Source: an uncultured Acidobacteriota bacterium (GTDB taxonomy: Bacteria; Acidobacteriota; UBA6911; RPQK01; JAJDTT01). Taken from it: DNA of 64,000 nt. A program made the position numbers and the translations under genes. Shown here piece by piece: positions 62,071-64,000 of the stretch. The notes under the pieces were generated by a model that worked only from the letters and a program-made list of their open reading frames with translations, ran no database searches and had not been told where the DNA came from. Numbering within the stretch: the first letter of the stretch is position 1; the number at the start of each line of letters is the position of its first letter. The DNA is taken from NCBI GenBank assembly GCA_951812665.1, contig CATOST010000008.1:1-64000 (forward strand). The letters are read 5' to 3'.

Positions 62071-63663
62071 TCAGGGGTCGAGGCGCGGGCGATTGGAAAT
62101 CGACCCTCCCCCCAGATCCCGCAGGATGGCGTGGGCCGCATTGTGACCGGGTGCTCCCGAGACCTCGCCCCCAGGGTGGGTGCCGGCGCCGCAGAGCCAC
62201 AGGTCCGGGATCAGTGTCTTGTACTCGGCCCAGCCGGTGAGCGGCCGGCGGGAGAAGACCTGACTCGGCGTCATGTCCAGGTGGTGGATGTTGCCGTCGG
62301 TCAGGTAGACCCGGCGCTCCAGGTCGGGCGGCGTCAGGAGCATCCAGTCCTCGATGGCCTCCCGAAAGTTGGGAGCGTACGCCGCAACCGCGTCGATCAG
62401 AGCTTCTCCCGCCTCCTCCCGCCGCTCGTCCCAGGTGCCTCGGGCGAGCCGGACAGGGGCGTACTCGGCGAAGATGGACAGGACGTGCTTGCCCGGCGGG
62501 CAGATGCTGCGGTCATAGATCGAGGGGGTCTGGATGGACATGACGGGCTGCCTCGAGGGGCGGCCCCGCCGGGCGTCCCGCCACGCCCGCCGCACGTGGT
62601 CGATGGAGGGGCAGATCCAGACGCGGGTCGTGATGCGCGGATCGTAGTCCCGGCCCAGATAAGAAGAGAAGTCGGGCAGCTCGTTCATGGCGGCGTGGAA
62701 CTTGAAGTATCCGATCTCGGTCCGGCGGCCGCGGACCCTTCGGCGGAAGCCTGAGGGGAGATGTTCGGGTTCGACCAGATCCAGGAAGGTGCGCTTGGGA
62801 TCGGCGTTGGAGACGACCAGACGGCTGCGGATCGTCTCTCCGCCGGTCAATTCGACGCCTTGCGCCCGGCCGTCCTCCACCAGGACGCGGCGAACCTGGC
62901 ACCCGGTTCGAATGGTCCCGCTCTGGCTCTTCAGATAACCGGCCATGGCCCGCGTGACGGAGCCCATTCCCCCCTTGACGATGCCGACGATGCGCCGTTC
63001 CGGCTCCACGTCGCCCGGCAGGAACGCGGCGGGCAGGGCGCTGCCGATGGTGTAGGGGTCGCCATGGTCTCCGGAATGGATCACCGCGGCCCGGACATGC
63101 TCCGACTCGAAAAACTCCTCTACGAGATCGGCGTGGCTGGTGATCAGGACTTTTTTGAAAATCTCCAGGTTGCCCGTCTCCCTGGCCCGCCCCACCAGAT
63201 CGGGGTAGGTGGGAGGCGGCGTGAGCACATAGGGATGCACGATGGAATGGAACCGTTCCCAGAACCGGTTCCAGCGCCGGTAGCTCTCCGCGTCCCGCCG
63301 GGAGAAGGCGCCGATGGCCTCCGAATTGCGCTCCGGGTCCTGGTGCAGCACCACATACCTACCGTCGGGGTAGGGACGAAACGCGAAGGGTTCGAGTTGA
63401 AAGACCTCGAAACCGTATCGATGCAGCTCCAGGTCTTCCGCAATCCTGGGGTGCAGGGCGTAGAGCATGAACGAGCAACTGGAAAAGTGGAAACCGGGGA
63501 AGAGTTCCTCGGTGACACAGGCCCCGCCGACTATCGAGCGTCGCTCCAGGACCTGGACCTCCAGGCCGGCCCGTGCCAGATAGCTGCCGGCGACCAGTCC
63601 ATTGTGCCCCGCCCCGATGATGAGGACGTCGACTTCCCGCGCTTTTCCGTCGGCCGCTTTCAT
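62071..63663 (-). CDS. PYROXD2-like FAD-dependent oxidoreductase
   Basis: 530 residues. N-terminal dinucleotide-binding 'DVLIIGAGHNGLVAGSYLARAGLEVQVLERR' in pieces (Gly17, Gly19, Gly22), then 'GGACVTEELFPGFHFSSCS', a phytoene-desaturase-type middle, and the C-terminal FAD contact 'LWLCGAGTHPGGEVSGAPGHNAAHAIL'. This is the phytoene dehydrogenase/PYROXD2 branch of the amine-oxidase superfamily. Substrate unknown. Convergent with the beta-propeller gene, 24 bases apart; no carotenoid genes nearby, so carotenoid desaturation is unlikely. Confidence 0.88.
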   Translation of the reverse strand: MKAADGKAREVDVLIIGAGHNGLVAGSYLARAGLEVQVLERRSIVGGACVTEELFPGFHFSSCSFMLYALHPRIAEDLELHRYGFEVFQLEPFAFRPYPDGRYVVLHQDPERNSEAIGAFSRRDAESYRRWNRFWERFHSIVHPYVLTPPPTYPDLVGRARETGNLEIFKKVLITSHADLVEEFFESEHVRAAVIHSGDHGDPYTIGSALPAAFLPGDVEPERRIVGIVKGGMGSVTRAMAGYLKSQSGTIRTGCQVRRVLVEDGRAQGVELTGGETIRSRLVVSNADPKRTFLDLVEPEHLPSGFRRRVRGRRTEIGYFKFHAAMNELPDFSSYLGRDYDPRITTRVWICPSIDHVRRAWRDARRGRPSRQPVMSIQTPSIYDRSICPPGKHVLSIFAEYAPVRLARGTWDERREEAGEALIDAVAAYAPNFREAIEDWMLLTPPDLERRVYLTDGNIHHLDMTPSQVFSRRPLTGWAEYKTLIPDLWLCGAGTHPGGEVSGAPGHNAAHAILRDLGGGSISNRPRLDP

Positions 63664-63810
63664 CCTTATTTCTTCGTTCCGGTCTCTTGCTCCCTGAGGG
63701 AATGCCCTCTCGCTTCAGGCGCCCCTCCCGACCGAGTCAGGGTCGAGGTTCGGAGACCGCATTCTGAATTGGTTTGACCGCAGACTCAATTCCTGTGAGG
63801 ATGCAGGTTC

Positions 63811-64000
63811 GTGTCTTCCAGCCGAGTGCCCGGCACAGCCTACCTGCTCCTCGTCTTTCTTGCCTGGATCCTGCCGCATGAAATCATGTTCGGGGCGGAG
63901 CTCCGGGTGCTTCCGGCATCGGAACGGCCGAACGGCGAGGTCCGGATGCTGCGGGATCATCTCCGGCCGCTCGTCCATGCGACGCTGGACCAGCGACTTG
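63811..64000 (+). CDS. Secreted protein, 5' part only
   Basis: GTG start at 63811 after a GAGG. 63 codons are visible before the window ends: a signal peptide ('GTAYLLLVFLAWILPHEIMFGAEL') then 'RMLRDHLRPLVHATLDQRL'. The segment after the signal resembles the lead-in helix of acetyl-xylan-esterase/alpha-beta-hydrolase proteins, but too little is present for a firm call. Divergent from the oxidoreductase, with about 150 bases between starts. Confidence 0.6.
   Translation, partial: MSSSRVPGTAYLLLVFLAWILPHEIMFGAELRVLPASERPNGEVRMLRDHLRPLVHATLDQRL

Overview
The window reads as GC-rich bacterial chromosome, most likely Acidobacteriota or a close relative. That assignment is inferred from gene content: an Oar-like TonB-dependent receptor with a carboxypeptidase-regulatory N-terminal domain, a GWxTD protein, CRTAC1-type FG-GAP/UnbV proteins, several lipoprotein serine hydrolases, a sulfatase and five-bladed beta-propeller sugar-hydrolase-like proteins. 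No rRNA gene, intact tRNA gene or CRISPR array was seen.

Layout. 0.2-6.8 kb: a small zinc-finger/HTH protein and a giant secreted repeat protein (ten Calx-beta-like repeats, three FN3 domains, one module duplicated at the C-terminus). 7.2-11.7 kb: a lipid-linked mannosylation cluster, made of a GT22 remnant, a transhydrogenase remnant, a polyprenol-phosphate-mannose synthase and a TMTC-like integral-membrane/TPR glycosyltransferase. 11.8-13.7 kb: two DinB-fold proteins and an SRPBCC protein. 14-18.6 kb: an IS1595 fragment, a secreted acidic protein of unknown function and a tyrosine recombinase.

19.4-28.8 kb is an accessory island. Two near-identical beta-propeller genes in direct orientation bracket a collapsed defence locus. 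The locus holds a helicase/DUF4411 fusion remnant, an ImmA/IrrE remnant, a type IIG restriction-methylase remnant, and a largely intact AAA ATPase + Toprim pair. An IS1634-family element lies next to it. The right border is a 5' half of a tRNA-Lys-like gene.

29-54.9 kb looks metabolic and envelope-related: a second IS1634-type transposase carrying a 159-bp foldback insertion; the TonB-type receptor; three paralogous lipoprotein serine hydrolases; a GWxTD-TPR-CRTAC1 operon; a P450; two sodium:solute symporters, one with a 59-residue membrane partner; and a MoaD/ThiS-like carrier next to a zinc-ribbon acetamidase and an HpcH/HpaI aldolase. 54.9-59.1 kb is an insertion-sequence nest: an IS66 remnant with a DruA-like (DUF4338) passenger, interrupted by an IS21 element. 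59.1-64 kb holds a sulfatase, a third beta-propeller gene, a PYROXD2-like oxidoreductase and the start of another secreted protein.

The most interesting systems are the bracketed defence island, the GT2 + TMTC-like pair, the MoaD-acetamidase pair, the IS66-DruA coupling and the foldback element inside a transposase. All family calls are made from sequence motifs and memory of the families; no searches were run.
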